A stretch of 64,000 nt of DNA from Aristaeella lactis. GTDB lineage: Bacteria; Bacillota; Clostridia; Christensenellales; Aristaeellaceae. The notes under the pieces were generated by a model. That model was given only the letters and a program-made list of their open reading frames with translations. It had not been told where the DNA came from and did no database searches. Shown piece by piece: positions 62,138-64,000 of the stretch; the first letter of the stretch is position 1, and every line of letters starts with the position of its first letter. The stretch is taken from contig NZ_CP069421.1 of NCBI RefSeq assembly GCF_018118585.1, positions 1,116,001 through 1,180,000 of the forward strand. The letters are read 5' to 3'. The position numbers and the translations under genes are program-made.

Positions 62138-62600
62138 GAAATTGCCTCCCGCGTTGTTTTAATTCAGAATTCAGAATTATGATTACTGTGTACTGATAAA
62201 ACCTGTTTCGCCGACCATATCGCCCCAGGTGTCATCCTGAGCAAGGCCGCAGGCCCAAATGTCATCTCGACCGGAGCCGTAAGGCGGAGCGGAGAGATCT
62301 GTTTTATCTCCTACCTCCTACCTCCTACTTCCTACCTGTATAAAGTGTCATCCCGACCAAGGCCGCAGGCCCAAATGTCATCTCGACCGGAGCCGTAAGG
62401 CGGAGTGGAGAGATCTGTTTTATCTCCTACCTCCTACTTCCTACCTGTATAAAGTGTCATCCCGACCAAGGCCGCAGGCCCAAGTGTCATCTCGACCGGA
62501 GCCGTAAGGCGGAGTGGAGAGATCTGTTTTATCTCCTACCTCCTACCTCCTACTTCCTATTATCCTATCGCCATTAGCCGTAACACTCTGTCATTCTGCA
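62138..62600. other. Gap of 463 nt filled with repeats
   Basis: From left to right: an AATTCAGAATTCAGAATTATG repeat (about 62161), the three-unit tandem array (62231-62565), and a GCATTCTGCATT repeat (about 62588) that runs into the next gene. No open frame with a ribosome binding site, no tRNA, and no clear promoter for folD was found. Confidence 0.65.
62231..62565 (+). repeat. Three-unit tandem repeat array
   Basis: Units begin GTCATCCTGAGC/GTCATCCCGACC at 62231, 62347 and 62456 (116 and 109 nt). Each has GGCCGCAGGCCCAA, GTCATCTCGACCGGAGCCGT, GGCGGAG(C/T)GGAGAGATCTG and a run of CTCCTAC heptamers that differ in number, which explains the 7-nt length difference. The units are nearly identical, so expansion is recent. 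Confidence 0.88.
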
Positions 62601-63581
62601 TTATGCATTCTGCATTCTGCATTGGAGGCGTTGCACTCCAATGAGCGCAACGCCGACCGCATTGTCCCCTGACATCTCCGGCCGTCCGAATACGATCTCC
62701 GGGCACCCCCGGGTCTTCGCCTTCCGTTCCGCCATCAGCTGCCTCAGCAATGCCGACGCGGCAACCCCGCCGGTCACCAGCGCTTCCCTGCACCCACTCT
62801 TTTCTGCTCCGGCTTTGAGCATCCTCACCAGGGTCCTGGCCAGCAGGTCATAGATCTCCCTGGCCATATCCTCCCGGACCATGCTGCCTTCCCGGATCCA
62901 CTGCTGGACCTTTGTCTCGGCGCCGCTCAGGTGGCAGGTCAGGTCCCCGTTCTCCAGGCTTACCCCCAGCAGAGCTCCGCTCTTCCCCTTCACGGCCAGC
63001 TTTTCCAGTTCCTCGCCCGAGGGAAACGGCAGCCCCATGGCCACTCCGGCCCGGTCCACCAGCTGTCCGGCGTGCAGGTCCGCGCTTCCGCCGATCTGCG
63101 TTACGCTGTCCGCGTCCATCACCAGCAGGTCTGTTGTCCCGCCGGAAAGATGTACCGCCAGGATCCGCTCCGCGCCTTCCAGCTTCGTTCCGGCCAGCGC
63201 CGCGGCCAGATGTCCCCGCTGGTGGGTCGTCTCATAAAACGGAACTCCCAGTGCCGCCGCCATCATGCTTCCGGCGGTGTGACCCACCTGGAACACCGGC
63301 ATGTAGCTTTCCCCGCCGTCCCGGGGTTTCGTGCTCGCCGCCACCGCGGCGATCCGCGTCCCCTTTAGCTTCTCCCGCAGCGCTTCCTCACTGTTTCGCA
63401 GCTGCCGGATATGCGCAAAAACGGCGTCGCTCTGGCGAAGCCCCCGCTCCCCGCTTGACACGGGCAGCAGTTCCCGGTGATTCACCAGGATCTCTCCGTC
63501 CAGCGTGACCGCCGCCACCGAGGTTCTGTAGTTGCTGGTATCAAAGCCGATGACTACCGGCGTTCCGTCAAGCTGACTCAC
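62601..63581 (-). CDS. Kae1/TsaD-like protein (peptidase M22 family)
   Basis: A 326-residue ASKHA-fold protein. Seen: VIGFDTSNYRTSVAAV (ATP/phosphate loop), the metal ligands HQRGH (HxxxH) and VHLSGGTTDLLVMD. It resembles TsaD but is divergent and clusters here with nusB, so it may be the clostridial paralogue rather than the t6A enzyme. The last residues (RLQCRMQNA) and the stop codon are encoded by a GCATTCTGCATT repeat at 62588-62622, so the natural C-terminus was altered by that element. It overlaps nusB by 4 nt. Confidence 0.83.
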   Translation of the reverse strand: MSQLDGTPVVIGFDTSNYRTSVAAVTLDGEILVNHRELLPVSSGERGLRQSDAVFAHIRQLRNSEEALREKLKGTRIAAVAASTKPRDGGESYMPVFQVGHTAGSMMAAALGVPFYETTHQRGHLAAALAGTKLEGAERILAVHLSGGTTDLLVMDADSVTQIGGSADLHAGQLVDRAGVAMGLPFPSGEELEKLAVKGKSGALLGVSLENGDLTCHLSGAETKVQQWIREGSMVREDMAREIYDLLARTLVRMLKAGAEKSGCREALVTGGVAASALLRQLMAERKAKTRGCPEIVFGRPEMSGDNAVGVALIGVQRLQCRMQNA

Positions 63582-64000
63582 GCCTGCGCCTCGTGCTCCC
63601 GAAGGATGGTACCAAGGATACCGTTGACGAAGCCCTTGTCCTCCGGATCGGAGAACCGCTCCGTCAGTTCCATCGCTTCCGCGATGGAAACATTGCCGGG
63701 CACATCCTCAGCGTAGAGGATCTCCCAGACTGCCAGCCGCATGATCGTCAGGTTCACCAGGGAGATCCGTTCAATGGACCAGCCTTCCGCGGTGTTCTTT
63801 CCGATCAGCTCATCGATCTCGTCGATATGAGCCAGTACGCCCTCCAGGGCTGCCGTGATATACTCCCGGTCTTCCCCGTCCGGCTCCTTGCGGCCAATAT
63901 GCTCGACGCCGGGGAAGCCGTCTTCCCGCAGCTCGTCATAGACCATTTTCAGCGTGTCTTCACCGCCCTGTCCGCCGGAGATCTTCTCAAAGATCATCTG
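63578..64000 (-). CDS. nusB: Transcription antitermination factor NusB, 5' end outside the window
   Basis: At least 139 residues of NusB, open to the right edge of the window. Seen: the C-terminal half SIERISLVNLTIMRLAVWEI and VSIAEAMELTERFSDPEDKG, then FVNGILGTIL, the helical core and RNA-binding end of the family. The first in-frame Met is near the edge, but the reading frame continues (a Gln codon precedes it), so the true N-terminus is outside. It assists antitermination at ribosomal RNA operons. Its stop overlaps the start of the Kae1/TsaD-like gene. Confidence 0.92.
   Translation of the reverse strand, partial: QMIFEKISGGQGGEDTLKMVYDELREDGFPGVEHIGRKEPDGEDREYITAALEGVLAHIDEIDELIGKNTAEGWSIERISLVNLTIMRLAVWEILYAEDVPGNVSIAEAMELTERFSDPEDKGFVNGILGTILREHEAQA

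Noticed and set aside
62231-62565. CRISPR array
   Set aside because: The units are 109-116 nt, adjacent and nearly identical throughout; there are no short direct repeats separated by unique spacers, and no cas genes.
62601-63581. Calling this gene tsaD
   Set aside because: It has the HxxxH site, but the first motif and the overall sequence are divergent from TsaD and nusB linkage is not typical; kept as Kae1/TsaD-like.

Overview
The window looks like chromosomal DNA of a Gram-positive-type anaerobe of the Clostridia, probably a gut or rumen lineage. The evidence is the strong GGAGG ribosome binding sites, the Firmicutes-style exopolysaccharide regulators (BY-kinase, LCP protein, LoaP-type NusG), a separate FMN-binding flavocytochrome, the STAS/RsbW pair, and a nusB-folD-xseAB-ispA block in clostridial order. 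Species cannot be named from the sequence. Base composition is a mosaic: one 60-base line at 11161 has 10 G+C, while one at 46021 has 40.

Positions 1-32022 (all minus strand) are a surface-polysaccharide locus read from right to left. It opens with a tyrosine autokinase (30493-32022), a 1967-residue exported protein made of about 57 YD-like repeats (24590-30493), an unusual LCP protein (23517-24575) and a specialised NusG paralogue (22799-23305). Next come a truncated PglF-like membrane protein and an aminotransferase, sugar transferase and acyltransferase set resembling PglE/PglC/PglD. An acyl-activating module follows (AMP ligase, acyl carrier protein, aldolase-type enzyme, Gfo/Idh oxidoreductase). 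An AT-rich cassette then carries glycosyltransferases, a polymerase, a flippase and two TupA-like ATP-grasp proteins, followed by capE-capG-capF for UDP-N-acetyl-L-fucosamine.

Positions 32023-35790 hold a repeat-rich gap, a monocistronic 62-residue peptide gene with a double-glycine leader pattern (32903-33091), and a secreted two-FMN-domain flavoprotein. Positions 35791-55600 are accessory: two BspA-like leucine-rich proteins, a Fic protein, two RAYT-type transposases with their own palindromic repeat families, an NHLM-type export apparatus (45329-50217) with no precursor gene beside it, a 1037-residue secreted protein, and a STAS/anti-sigma-kinase pair. Positions 55718-64000 (minus strand) are housekeeping: thiI, a cysteine desulfurase, a DUF6106-like protein, ispA, xseB, xseA, folD, a Kae1/TsaD-like protein and a partial nusB.

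The most interesting points are these. The orphan double-glycine peptide could be a substrate of the NHLM exporter 12 kb away. Two RAYTs sit next to distinct palindrome families that share a GGGACGG core. The giant repeat protein and the arginine-poor LCP protein are embedded in the polysaccharide operon. A 53-nt palindrome covers a ribosome binding site.
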